This document shows, piece after piece, positions 1-7,726 of a stretch of 64,000 nucleotides of DNA; the first letter of the stretch is position 1; every line of letters starts with the position of its first letter. Position numbers and translations under genes: made by a program. Source of the DNA: an uncultured bacterium (lineage in GTDB: Bacteria > Bacteroidota > Bacteroidia > Bacteroidales > Bacteroidaceae); the NCBI GenBank assembly GCA_905214625.1, contig CAJMMQ010000003.1:68418-132417 (forward strand), given 5' to 3'. The notes under the pieces were generated by a model. The model was not told the DNA's origin. It did not search any database and saw only the letters and a program-made list of their open reading frames with translations.

Positions 1-42
1 TATGTATTATTGCAATCCGCCTCGTTCTTTATTACAGAGTAT

Positions 43-75
43 GCCATGTGCGCAGTTTGATGCTACGCACATGGC
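43..75 (-). terminator. Hairpin downstream of the first gene, possible terminator
   Basis: A perfect 10-bp inverted repeat (GCCATGTGCG / CGCACATGGC) with a 13-base loop lies about 40 bases beyond the stop codon of the minus-strand gene ending at 115. There is no clear T-run after the stem on that strand, so intrinsic termination is only a guess. Nothing else is seen in bases 1-114. Confidence 0.35.
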
Positions 76-114
76 AAATACTGGTCATTAAAGCTTTTCC
101 TTTTCTACTTCATG

Positions 115-633
115 TCACCGATAGAGATGTTTTTCATCTTTACGTAAATTAAGGTTCCCGTCGGTTATGGGCTTTGTAGGTCTTACAAACTGATTTCGTA
201 CTTTTGTGAAATTTTGCACGAATTTGACGCCGCCGATAGTTCTTTTTGCTGAATAAACGTTGTATTTTATGGAAAGGGTAGTGCCACTTACACCCATAAT
301 TTCACATACAACCAAGTTGTAGCCATGCTTGGCATTGCCACTTTGCACAATAAGGTATTTGCCAGAAGTGTTAGTGCCTACCTTCGACTCATCAAATACT
401 TTTTCTATTGTGTTTGACAAATAGAATGGCATTTTAGACGTTGCGGTTTTGTTTAATGATGTATAAAAATTTTCATCGAAGTAAGCCGAATCCGTAAACC
501 AAACAGTATTTACTTTCCCGTCAAGTTCGTAACTGACCCATTTGCAGCCCTTTAGCTGCGACATTCTGAATGTCTGCGCAGCGCAGCTAAAAGCTGTGTG
601 CAGTGCAAATAATAATATGATAGTCTTTTTCAT
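115..633 (-). CDS. Unrecognised exported protein, 172 aa
   Basis: I do not recognise this family. Residues 1-19 form a signal peptide (MKK, a hydrophobic core, then SCAAQ). Cleavage after CAA by signal peptidase I fits better than lipidation, because the residues before the Cys (AFS) make a poor lipobox. The mature part looks beta-rich, begins with an LKGCKW segment and has no membrane helix. The start at 633 is the only one that includes the signal sequence. It lies 30 bp downstream of the acidic C39-like gene and is probably co-transcribed with it, so it may be a partner of that protein. Confidence 0.75.
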   Translation of the reverse strand: MKKTIILLFALHTAFSCAAQTFRMSQLKGCKWVSYELDGKVNTVWFTDSAYFDENFYTSLNKTATSKMPFYLSNTIEKVFDESKVGTNTSGKYLIVQSGNAKHGYNLVVCEIMGVSGTTLSIKYNVYSAKRTIGGVKFVQNFTKVRNQFVRPTKPITDGNLNLRKDEKHLYR

Positions 634-663
634 AATTGATTGTTATCTTGATTTTTATTGTTT

Positions 664-1698
664 TTATTTGAGACCTTCTATGGCCATTCCACTGCCGTCA
701 TGGATGCTTCCAAATGGAACTTCTTGATAGCCTCCTGTTGCAGGGTCGTAGACTATTATAGGACGTTCGTCGTCATTTTCGTCATCGCTCTCCGTTTCGT
801 CTTTTTCTGTAACATCATTGTCTTTGTCTTCATCTTCTTCGGCAGGGAAGCCCACAACAACTACTTCATGGCTTACACCTTCTTCACTCCCATTTACAGT
901 TGCAATAACAGGTTTGCCGTTTTCAATCGCTTCTTTGTATTCGTCATACGAGTTGACATCCGATGTTTTATATGTTGACGAGACAAATTCTTTTAGGTTT
1001 TCAGAGTCAATGCCTTTTTTTGATGGACCATATTCTTGTTCATAGTTGTATTCAAACTGTCCTTTATCGATAATTCCTTCTTTAAGAACTATGTCCGATA
1101 GATATTGCATACACGTTATAACGCAATCATATTTGTCAGTTTGTTTGTGTTCTCCCTTATCCGGAAGATTGTCTACTGTAATGTCTTTATCTGTGACGTC
1201 ATGCCTTTTGGGGTCATAATCCAATGGTTTGTCTTTATCTTTGTCTTTATCGTCTGTTTTGTCTTTATTATTGTTATTATTGGAGTTGCCTCCTGTCTGA
1301 CTGCTTGACCCTGTGTCGTCATCATCGTCGCCCCAGCCTTGAACGTCATCGCTATTGTCAGAATAGTCGTCATCATCACTGTCTTCGGTACGCCACCAGT
1401 CTTCATCAAGTCCCCAGTCATAATCTTCATCATTATTGTCTGGTGTGACGACGACATCATCCAGCCAGCCACCATCCTTGACATCATCATCAAAGCTGGA
1501 ATCGTTGTCGTCATCGTCAAGCCAATCATCGCCAAAGAGGTCATCATAAAGGTCGTCATAGAAGTAATCGTCATACCAGTCGTCATCATCCCAGCTTCCG
1601 GTATCTTCATAGTCGTCCCAGTCTTCGTCCCAGCACGCACGTGCCCCTGTCGGCACCAGCAAAAGTACCGACAAAAAGAATATCATAAGTTTTTTCAT
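664..1698 (-). CDS. Exported Asp-rich protein with C39-like cysteine peptidase domain
   Basis: A 344-residue exported protein in two parts. After a signal peptide (cleavage near ARA, residue 21), residues 22-160 are extremely acidic and rich in Asp, Trp and Tyr, ending in an Asn run and a KDKDKDK stretch. Residues about 180-344 look like a papain-fold peptidase of the C39/C39-like type: Cys192 in DCVITC, His277 in SHEVVVVGF and Asp318 in VYDPATGG are in the right order for a Cys-His-Asp triad. A second acidic insert (about 287-311) separates His from Asp. Genes lie close on both sides (30 and 33 bp). C39 domains usually cut leader peptides inside ABC exporters; this one is free-standing and exported, so its substrate is unknown. 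The acidic region could bind cations or act as a propeptide (inference). Confidence 0.75.
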   Translation of the reverse strand: MKKLMIFFLSVLLLVPTGARACWDEDWDDYEDTGSWDDDDWYDDYFYDDLYDDLFGDDWLDDDDNDSSFDDDVKDGGWLDDVVVTPDNNDEDYDWGLDEDWWRTEDSDDDDYSDNSDDVQGWGDDDDDTGSSSQTGGNSNNNNNKDKTDDKDKDKDKPLDYDPKRHDVTDKDITVDNLPDKGEHKQTDKYDCVITCMQYLSDIVLKEGIIDKGQFEYNYEQEYGPSKKGIDSENLKEFVSSTYKTSDVNSYDEYKEAIENGKPVIATVNGSEEGVSHEVVVVGFPAEEDEDKDNDVTEKDETESDDENDDERPIIVYDPATGGYQEVPFGSIHDGSGMAIEGLK

Positions 1699-1731
1699 TG
1701 TTAATCTTTCGTAATTCAGGTGTTTTTCATG

Positions 1732-3141
1732 TTATTGCCATATAATCGCTGTCGACGCGCTGCCTCCATTGTTTGTGATGCGCAGGATGTACTGTCCCGG
1801 GGTGAGAGCCGCATTGAGGTGCAGGGTGTTCTCGCCCTTGTCGATGTCCGTCGTGCCGCAGTCTGCCGCCTTCATTCCGCTTGCGCTGTAGATGCTTGCG
1901 TTTACTGTGCAGGACTCATTGGCCTGTAGTGTAACGTTGAACGAGCCGCCGGTAACAGGCATCGGGTCAACTTGCATAATCCTGAACGGCACATATTGCT
2001 GCTTTGTTATAGGCTCGTTGCGGTGTAGTACGGCAAATGCGGGCTTGCGCTTTTCATAGTGTTTCATGTTGATGCAACGCAGACGGGCACATAGTGTGTT
2101 AGCGTCAGACAGGCCGAATGCCACTGACCTTATAACCCATTTGCGGCCTTCCTCGTTGTCGCCGGCCTTCGTTATGCGCCATGACGAGCCGCTGCGTTCG
2201 GTCGGTGCGAATGCTCCACCGTCGTTGTCGCCCCACGTCCATTCGGCGACAAACAGCGTGTCTTGCGGCGTTATGTCGATAGTTATAGGCTCTTCCTTCA
2301 GTATTTCACGTCCCGACCAGTCACATGTGTACACCGTTCCGGTCCATCCTCCTGCCAAGGTGTCAACCGGAAGCTCCGCTATCAGGCTGTCAACATCGGC
2401 CATTGTGCGCGGCGCGGTGTCGTCGGCCATCATCATCGGCATTACCATACGTCTCATCCGGGCTTGTTTTAGCGAGTCCATAACGCCGTGCTTCGCCATG
2501 TCCAATGTCCAGCCGTGCCCTTCTCTTGCGGCGCGGCTAAGATGCTTTTCTGCCTTGGCGTAGTCAGGCGCACCATTGTAACCGCTCATATATAAGCCTC
2601 CAAGCATGTAGTCGCAAGAGGCGTTGCGCAGCTCCGAGCCTTTAAGGAAATACTGCTCGGCCAATGCGTAGTCCTGTTTCACGCCAAGACCTTTATACAG
2701 CATGTAGCCTGCGCCATACCATCCGCGCCCGTAACCTTTCTTCGCAGCCATGTTATACCAGTAATACGCCTTTTCATAATTCTGCTTGAAGCCTAACGCC
2801 TGTTGGTACATCTGCGCCAAAAGGCACATCGCCTTTGCGTCGCCGCACTCTGCTGCGCGCTTCAACAAACGTCCTGCGTAGCGGCAGTTGCGCTCTACGC
2901 CTATGCCGTAAAGGTACATCCGGCCAAGCTCGCGCATGCCGTCAATGTCGCCTTGGCGTGCAAGGTTCATGTATATCTTTGCCGCATTCTTAAGGTTTAC
3001 GTCGGCGTTGACACCGTTTATATATCTGTATGCCCACTTCAATTGAGTCTCCGTGCTGACAGTATCGAGCGAAACAGCCTTTTGAGCCATTGCCGGAACA
3101 ATGGCAGCCACTGCCAGAATAAGTGTAAATATCTTTTTCAT
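1732..3141 (-). CDS. Sel1-repeat exported protein with T9SS-type C-terminal domain
   Basis: A 469-residue exported protein. A signal peptide (MKKIFTLILAVAAIVPAMAQ) is followed by at least five Sel1/TPR-like helical repeats (about residues 35-215, with patterns such as GMRELGRMYLYGIGV and GYGRGWYGAGYMLYKGLGV), which usually form protein-binding scaffolds. A beta-rich middle follows. The last 75 or so residues (ending TPGQYILRITNNGGSASTAIIWQ) resemble a type A sorting domain of the type IX secretion system, suggesting delivery to the cell surface. The ATG at 3141 is chosen over an in-frame TTG six bases upstream because it starts the signal peptide. It sits in the same minus-strand run as its neighbours, with 25-33 bp gaps. 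Confidence 0.8.
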   Translation of the reverse strand: MKKIFTLILAVAAIVPAMAQKAVSLDTVSTETQLKWAYRYINGVNADVNLKNAAKIYMNLARQGDIDGMRELGRMYLYGIGVERNCRYAGRLLKRAAECGDAKAMCLLAQMYQQALGFKQNYEKAYYWYNMAAKKGYGRGWYGAGYMLYKGLGVKQDYALAEQYFLKGSELRNASCDYMLGGLYMSGYNGAPDYAKAEKHLSRAAREGHGWTLDMAKHGVMDSLKQARMRRMVMPMMMADDTAPRTMADVDSLIAELPVDTLAGGWTGTVYTCDWSGREILKEEPITIDITPQDTLFVAEWTWGDNDGGAFAPTERSGSSWRITKAGDNEEGRKWVIRSVAFGLSDANTLCARLRCINMKHYEKRKPAFAVLHRNEPITKQQYVPFRIMQVDPMPVTGGSFNVTLQANESCTVNASIYSASGMKAADCGTTDIDKGENTLHLNAALTPGQYILRITNNGGSASTAIIWQ

Positions 3142-3172
3142 TGCCAAGTGTTTTTCAGTTGAACATCTGTGT

Positions 3173-3760
3173 TTACCATTTCATTTTGCCGTTCTTCAGC
3201 CGTCCCTGCACCTTCATCTTCTCGATGATGTTGCTCTCTTTCATGGCTTTCGGCTGCGTCTCCTTCAATCGGCGGATATTGTCTTTTTGCTTCGCTACGT
3301 CGTATTTGTCGCGCATGTAGACGAGCTTTTCCCTCATCAGATACTTGAAAATATCCTTTTTCATGCTTGAAAGCTCGCTTTCGGTGTACTCGCCGCCCTC
3401 GCGAAGCAGACTAAGGTTATACTCCGTCTTCGCCTCCACGTCAGGAACCGACGTTACCTGGATATACCTGTTGCGCTGCTCTGTATTCAGTACGCCCATC
3501 ATCGCCTTGTAAAAAGTCTTGTTTGCGGCATACTTCATGCGCGAAGCCTTTACCGGGTTCTGCTCCACATACAGCGCGGAGTCAACCGTAAGGTTGTAAG
3601 CGTCGTAGGCGTTGCGTATCGCCGCCTCCTGCTCCGGGCTTAGTTTAACAATCTTGCTGATTTCAATGATTTTACGGTCTGAACGTTTTTCAGTAGCGTT
3701 CTGTGCCGACACTGATGTGCATAACATCAGTGCGGCTGCACAAATTACAGTTTTAAACAT
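3173..3760 (-). CDS. Exported helical protein, Spy/LTxxQ-like
   Basis: A 195-residue protein with a cleavable signal peptide (ends SVSAQ) and a mature part that is almost entirely helical and charged. The segment KLSPEQEAAIRNAYDAYN recalls the LTxxQ-type motif of periplasmic Spy/CpxP-like proteins, and a similar LNTEQRNRYIQV follows about 60 residues later. Spy-like proteins are periplasmic chaperones or stress sensors, but the match here is weak and the function is not assigned. It lies 25 bp upstream of the Sel1 gene and is probably co-transcribed with it. A small terminator-like hairpin separates it from the broken DUF3244-like gene. Confidence 0.75.
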   Translation of the reverse strand: MFKTVICAAALMLCTSVSAQNATEKRSDRKIIEISKIVKLSPEQEAAIRNAYDAYNLTVDSALYVEQNPVKASRMKYAANKTFYKAMMGVLNTEQRNRYIQVTSVPDVEAKTEYNLSLLREGGEYTESELSSMKKDIFKYLMREKLVYMRDKYDVAKQKDNIRRLKETQPKAMKESNIIEKMKVQGRLKNGKMKW

Positions 3761-3794
3761 TGTTAGGTTTGATTTTAGTTGTTAATAAAAATAC

Positions 3795-3811
3795 ATGCCG
3801 TTAACCGGCAT
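3795..3811 (-). terminator. Short terminator or attenuator hairpin
   Basis: On the minus strand the sequence reads ATGCCG-GTTAA-CGGCAT followed by TATTTTTATT: a 6-bp stem with a T-rich tail, 32 bp after the DUF3244-like gene. No TAnnTTTG box lies between it and the next gene, so partial read-through would be needed to express the genes below. Confidence 0.5.
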
Positions 3812-3842
3812 TCATGGTATTCAGGTAAAGTTTTCGGTACAG

Positions 3843-4223
3843 TTACTCAATGTAACCATACCAGTTGGTGTCGCCGCACTCTATTTCGAGCGTGTACGTG
3901 CCGCCGTCAAGCGATGCTCCTGTCGGTAAAACGACGCCTGTACGAGGTATGTCCGTGTATTCGTCAAGCACGGTTTCACCGCTTTCGCTTGTAATTCTGA
4001 TGTGTGCATCGTACATCATTACAGGTGAAGTTACCGTCAGATAATAAGTGTCGGTGTCGTAAGTGGCGGAAAGATTAGGCGCGAGCGAACGCTCCTGTTT
4101 CCCTAATTTAGCATTGTCATTACTATTGTGACAAGTAGTGTAAAGCTTGATATTGAAAATGTCGGCCAAGCAAATGTTTCATGAAAATGCAGCGATAAAA
4201 AATAATAAAATGTTCCGTTTCAT
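3843..4223 (-). pseudogene. DUF3244-like small exported protein, in-frame TGA at codon 15
   Basis: Read from the ATG at 4223, the frame gives a textbook signal-peptide start (MKRNILLFFIAAFS), then TGA at 4181-4179, then continues in the same frame as NICLADIFNIKLYTT and on to a TAA at 3843. The downstream 108 residues (from a TTG at 4169) form a small beta-sandwich-like domain ending with GGTYTLEIECGDTNWYGYIE. This resembles the DUF3244 family of small exported Bacteroidetes proteins. A single base change (for example TGG to TGA) would explain the stop. Without the first 15 codons the product would not be exported. Alternatives are a sequencing error, read-through, or restart at the TTG. The gene follows a TPR regulator, a common setting for this family. 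Confidence 0.55.
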
Positions 4224-4278
4224 ATCCGTTAAGTTTGATTTCGGCGGCAAAATTATAGCGAACGGATATGAAACGGAA
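4213..4278. repeat. Perfect 18-bp inverted repeat bracketing a promoter
   Basis: TTCCGTTTCATATCCGTT at 4213-4230 is repeated as its exact reverse complement at 4261-4278, with a 30-bp spacer. The spacer carries a minus-strand -7 box (TAATTTTG, 4255-4248), and the left arm contains the ATG and first codons of the DUF3244-like gene. A transcript starting at the spacer promoter would contain only one arm. A transcript reading through from the upstream regulator would fold both arms together and bury the start codon. A very short invertible promoter is also possible. Confidence 0.7.
4248..4255 (-). promoter_or_regulatory. -7 box (TAATTTTG) for the DUF3244-like gene
   Basis: On the minus strand this matches the Bacteroidetes TAnnTTTG -7 element and lies about 25 bases upstream of the ATG at 4223. 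No TTTG is present at the expected -33 position, which is consistent with a need for an activator. Confidence 0.5.
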
Positions 4279-4286
4279 ATTTCGGA

Positions 4287-4340
4287 GTTGACAAAACAGT
4301 TGACAAATGGTTTTGCCGGTTTACAAAACGGTTGACAACA
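4287..4340. promoter_or_regulatory. Two pairs of GTTGACAAA-type direct repeats (activator sites?)
   Basis: Four copies of a 10-base motif begin at 4287 (GTTGACAAAA), 4299 (GTTGACAAAT), 4319 (GTTTACAAAA) and 4331 (GTTGACAACA). Within each pair the spacing is 12 bp, and the two pairs are 32 bp apart, about three helical turns. They lie about 30-90 bases upstream of the -7 box at 4248-4255, the usual place for a class I/II activator. The HTH-bearing regulator encoded immediately upstream is the obvious candidate to bind here (inference). Confidence 0.5.
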
Positions 4341-4353
4341 GGACGTAAGTGCC

Positions 4354-6117
4354 TTATAATGAGAGGATAAACTCGTCCCACTTTTCGGGCGCTTCTACCT
4401 TGCCGAAAGCCTTAAAATACAACCTCTTGCGCATTACCGAGATTGCGCTTTTTGTCTTTATTGTCAGCGTGGCGATGTCTTTCGGGCTTACGCCTACTTT
4501 CAGCAGCAGGCACACGCGGTACTCGATGTCGCTTATCCGGCACAGTGCTGACAGGCGTTCCTTGAACTCCGGGTAGTGGCTGTTTACTTCTTTGTCTAGA
4601 CTTTGCCAGTCTTCTGTGGAGAGTTTTTTGTCGAAATCGTTTGCCGTATTGTCGTTCAACAGTGTGAAAATCTTGGTTCGTATGTCTGAATTTTCCAATC
4701 CGGCGGCGGCCAGTTCCCTGTTCTTCGTCCTTATTTCGGCCATCATGTTGAGGTTGCTAAGCTGCTTCTCCTTGGCCTTCAGGGCTGCGGCAAGGCTCAT
4801 GTTTTTGCTTGCCGACGCTGCAAGTTCCTGCTTTAGCGCCTCTATCTTGCTATTGTTGTCGCTGATGAACTTGCTGCTTTGCTCGTATAAAGAGTTGAGG
4901 TAACGCTTCTCGTTCTCGTGCTTCATGCGCTCGGCCAATCTCTTTTTCTTTGAATATTGTATAAGAGCGAGCACTGCAAGTATTGCGGCTATTACGAGTA
5001 CAGCCGCCACTGTAATGATAAATCGGTCTGTTGTTATTTCTTCTTTCAGCCTTTCGTTCTCCTCTTCCCTTATGTTATAGTTGTAGACGGCATCGATTTT
5101 GGCAACTGTTTCCGTCTGTATTATCGCTTGGATTGAGTCAGTATATCTGTCATATTCGTCAAGGAATATGGCGGCCTTTGCCATGTTTTTGTGCTCAAGG
5201 TAGTAGTGTCCGAGACGCTTGCTTGCGCTGTATTTCGCGTAAACGTCGTCCAATGCGTAAAGCTTGTTGTACAGAATGACGGCAGAGTCTTCTTTGCCTA
5301 CCTTATTATATATGTCCGCAGCGATGGCATAAATTGGCCGGGCGGTTGTACTGTCTACACCAGCCAATGCTTGCTGGGCGTATTTTTCGGCTATGCGGTA
5401 TTGTTTTAGATAATAATAATTGTTAGCAATTTGTCCGAGGATGTCAGCTTCATACGATTTGTCGCCATTCTCACGGACAAGTATTAATGCCTGTTTGAAA
5501 TACTGCATGGCCTGTTTGTAGCCGTTCATTCGTTGCAGGCAGTTAGCCATTCCGCATAGAGCATAAGCCTGATTGGATTTGTTTCCCCTTGTCTTATTAT
5601 ATTTATAAGACTTTGAGAAGGCGTTAAATCCTTTTTCATATAGCCCTTGGTATAGGAAGATGTAGCCCATTTGAGCTTGCGCCTTATAATATAAGGTGCG
5701 GCTGCTGTCGGCCATTTCCACTACTTTTTGAAAGTATGGCAGGGCGCGGTCGTTGTCGTACATGTCGGCATACACGCGACCTGCGTAGTAATAAACCTGC
5801 GGCAGACGGCGCTTGTCGCCATCCTCCTCGTAGTAATCTATGAGCCGCAGCATCACGGTGTCAGTCTTGTGTACGATGTAAGCCTTGTCTTCGGCCTTTA
5901 CGCGCATCAGCGAGTACAGGCTCCATTCGGCCTCGGTAGCACCAGCCATGTGCGGCTTCATGCTGTCAAGCAACGCCAATGCGCGCGGCGCGTCAGTGTC
6001 GGCAATGCTGTCGATTGCCGCTATCTCCGCCTCGCGGTCCATTCCGTCGCCGCAGCTGAAGAGGCAAGCCATGCACAGCGCGGCGGCTACATGCAATATC
6101 GCAGTAGTTCGTTTCAT
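4354..6117 (-). CDS. TPR membrane regulator with C-terminal HTH
   Basis: A 587-residue protein with a Bacteroidetes one-component regulator layout. It has a lipoprotein-like or uncleaved signal (CMACLFSCGD), about eight TPR-type helical repeats (residues about 60-350, for example YYYAGRVYADMYDNDRALPYFQKVVEMAD), one membrane helix (IITVAAVLVIAAILAVLALI), a coiled coil, and a C-terminal helix-turn-helix of LuxR/SpoIIE-regulator style (YRVCLLLKVGVSPKDIATLT). The repeats probably sense a peptide or protein in the periplasm, with the HTH in the cytoplasm. The ATG at 6117 is chosen because the 59 residues upstream are encoded by a repeated promoter element. The -7 box ends only 5 bases before this ATG. 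The likely target is the DUF3244-like gene just downstream. Confidence 0.85.
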   Translation of the reverse strand: MKRTTAILHVAAALCMACLFSCGDGMDREAEIAAIDSIADTDAPRALALLDSMKPHMAGATEAEWSLYSLMRVKAEDKAYIVHKTDTVMLRLIDYYEEDGDKRRLPQVYYYAGRVYADMYDNDRALPYFQKVVEMADSSRTLYYKAQAQMGYIFLYQGLYEKGFNAFSKSYKYNKTRGNKSNQAYALCGMANCLQRMNGYKQAMQYFKQALILVRENGDKSYEADILGQIANNYYYLKQYRIAEKYAQQALAGVDSTTARPIYAIAADIYNKVGKEDSAVILYNKLYALDDVYAKYSASKRLGHYYLEHKNMAKAAIFLDEYDRYTDSIQAIIQTETVAKIDAVYNYNIREEENERLKEEITTDRFIITVAAVLVIAAILAVLALIQYSKKKRLAERMKHENEKRYLNSLYEQSSKFISDNNSKIEALKQELAASASKNMSLAAALKAKEKQLSNLNMMAEIRTKNRELAAAGLENSDIRTKIFTLLNDNTANDFDKKLSTEDWQSLDKEVNSHYPEFKERLSALCRISDIEYRVCLLLKVGVSPKDIATLTIKTKSAISVMRKRLYFKAFGKVEAPEKWDEFILSL

Positions 6118-6120
6118 TAG

Positions 6121-6200
6121 TGCAAATATAGTGAAAGGCGAGCGCAACGAGAAATGAAAAACGCAGTTTTTTGATTTCTCATTGCCGAGCCGCATCCTAT
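6121..6200 (-). promoter_or_regulatory. Promoter-bearing interspersed repeat, copy A
   Basis: An approximately 80-bp element (TGCAAATATAGTGAAAGGCG ... TTGCCGAGCCGCATCCTAT on the plus strand). On the minus strand it ends in TATATTTG (6130-6123), a -7 box, exactly 5 bases before the ATG at 6117, so the mRNA should be leaderless or nearly so. TTTC instead of TTTG stands near -33. Related copies lie at 6210, 21322 and, decayed, at 8113. Confidence 0.7.
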
Positions 6201-6209
6201 ATTCGTGAA

Positions 6210-6265
6210 GCAAATATAGTGAAAGGCGAGCGCAACGAGAAATGAAAGACGGAGTTTTTTGATTT
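6210..6265 (-). repeat. Promoter-bearing interspersed repeat, copy B (partial)
   Basis: Almost identical to the first 56 bases of copy A (GCAAATATAGTGAAAGGCGA...), in tandem 87 bp away, and cut short about 30 bp before the insertion sequence. It carries its own minus-strand TATATTTG box (6218-6211), giving a second possible start for the TPR regulator mRNA. Confidence 0.7.
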
Positions 6266-6295
6266 GTTACTATGCAGTATCGGCGGATTTGCAAT

Positions 6296-7726
6296 CACTA
6301 GTGTTCGAAAGATTATTTTATCCAGGTTATGTTGCAATGGCTTAAATCCGTTTTTACGGAATTCTTGCCTTCAACCGAAAATCACTATTCTGTTTGTCCG
6401 CATTACCGCCATTTAGCACAACCATGAGTTGACAGACCCAATCCTGCATCTCCATAAAGAACATGAATTTGCCTATAGAGAATCCCAGGCCGTTCTCACG
6501 CTTGTAAATCATCACGAGCATGGCAGTGATGAGCGTCATGTACAGTATAACCTTAATTCCGTTCTCACTTGTTGACACGAAATGCGAGAAAGACAGGTTC
6601 TGCTTCAGGAACTTGAAGAATACCTCTATATCCCAGCGTCTCCTGTATGCCTCGGCTACCTGCTTCGGCGTAAGGCTGAAATCGTTGGTTATCAGGAACA
6701 CCTCGTTCTCAACCCTCCTTACCTTGCCTTTGTTTGCAGGGCGTGTGGTGTCACGCGGATGCTTGAAGCGTGCCTTTATAACGCGGTATGGCGTTTCGGA
6801 GTATTTCTTCTCCTCATTGTCGTACAGATGTACAATATTGTCCTCATACAGCTCAAGATTGCCAAGGTCGGTGTCTGTGTCTTCTTTCATAAGGCTTTCC
6901 ACCACTTCCATGTTGCGGCTGGTCTTTATCCTTCCTACAAATTTGCCATCACACTCGTTTATGGCGTTAAAGTTGTCCAGGGAACTGAGACCGCGGTCTA
7001 TAACATATAAGTTCGCATGTCTGCTGTCTTTTTTGACAAGCTTGAGTACTACCTTTGGGATGGCCATGTCCTCGCTAAGATATACAGCCTCGTTGAACAC
7101 CTCGGCCAGTCTGACGGCGAAACCGTCGTATGCCATGGTATACTTTATCTGCTTGCGCGGCTGCCTTCCGTCTCCGGGCTTCTTGCCGACGGTGAAACCG
7201 GCCTTGAGCCTGTTGCAGCATTCGGCCACCATGGAACTGTCAACACGTATCAGATACAGATGCATAATTTCCTCTTCAGTGTACAGTTGGGAGAAACGTC
7301 TGTATATAATCTCATAGGCTTTCTCAAAGAAGCTCAGGTCTATCTTTGACAGGCGGGTGGAAATGGAACTGTGCGTAACATGGGCGTCTGCACTTATGTT
7401 GAACAGCGTCTTGAAAATGGAATTGTTGAATACGACCTCAAGCTTGCGCTGACTTATCTGATCTGCTGCCAGGAGGGCAAAGACAAGGAGATAGAACATC
7501 CGCTCGCCGCTCAAGACCTTGGCGCAATAGTCCACCTTTGTAGAACAGGACAGTTTGGCCAGTTCTTCATCGGGTATCATGCGCAGGATGTCTTTTGCAT
7601 GAACTTTTACATCTTTCATTTCAATATTTTTTGCTCTATTATTATGATGTAAAGATACAAAAAAATATTGATATATGCAAGTAAATAACTGACTTTCAGA
7701 TAGTTAAAATCTTTCGAACACTAGTG
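6296..7726 (-). mobile_element. IS4-type insertion sequence, apparently complete
   Basis: An element of about 1.4 kb with an intact transposase gene. The ends carry an 11-bp perfect terminal inverted repeat (TTCGAAAGATT at 6304-6314, complement at 7708-7718). Each end is bordered by CACTAGTG (6296-6303 and 7719-7726). Because CACTAGTG is itself palindromic, it can be read either as an 8-bp target duplication or as the outermost part of a 19-21-bp terminal repeat. The insertion lies inside repeat DNA whose modules continue on the right-hand side. I have not assigned it to a named IS. Confidence 0.85.
6354..7619 (-). CDS. IS4-family DDE transposase, 421 aa
   Basis: This catalyses cut-and-paste movement of the surrounding insertion sequence. 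The DDE residues can be placed: Asp127 in RVDSSMV, Asp208 in YVIDRG and Glu332 in YRRRWDIEVFFKFLK, which is the exact Y-(2)-R-(3)-E-(6)-K signature of IS4-type transposases. An N-terminal DUF4372-like helical region (SQRKLEVVFNNSIFK) precedes it. Length is normal and the frame is open from ATG to stop, so it is probably functional. It is transcribed on the minus strand, like the genes on the left. Confidence 0.92.
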   Translation of the reverse strand: MKDVKVHAKDILRMIPDEELAKLSCSTKVDYCAKVLSGERMFYLLVFALLAADQISQRKLEVVFNNSIFKTLFNISADAHVTHSSISTRLSKIDLSFFEKAYEIIYRRFSQLYTEEEIMHLYLIRVDSSMVAECCNRLKAGFTVGKKPGDGRQPRKQIKYTMAYDGFAVRLAEVFNEAVYLSEDMAIPKVVLKLVKKDSRHANLYVIDRGLSSLDNFNAINECDGKFVGRIKTSRNMEVVESLMKEDTDTDLGNLELYEDNIVHLYDNEEKKYSETPYRVIKARFKHPRDTTRPANKGKVRRVENEVFLITNDFSLTPKQVAEAYRRRWDIEVFFKFLKQNLSFSHFVSTSENGIKVILYMTLITAMLVMIYKRENGLGFSIGKFMFFMEMQDWVCQLMVVLNGGNADKQNSDFRLKARIP

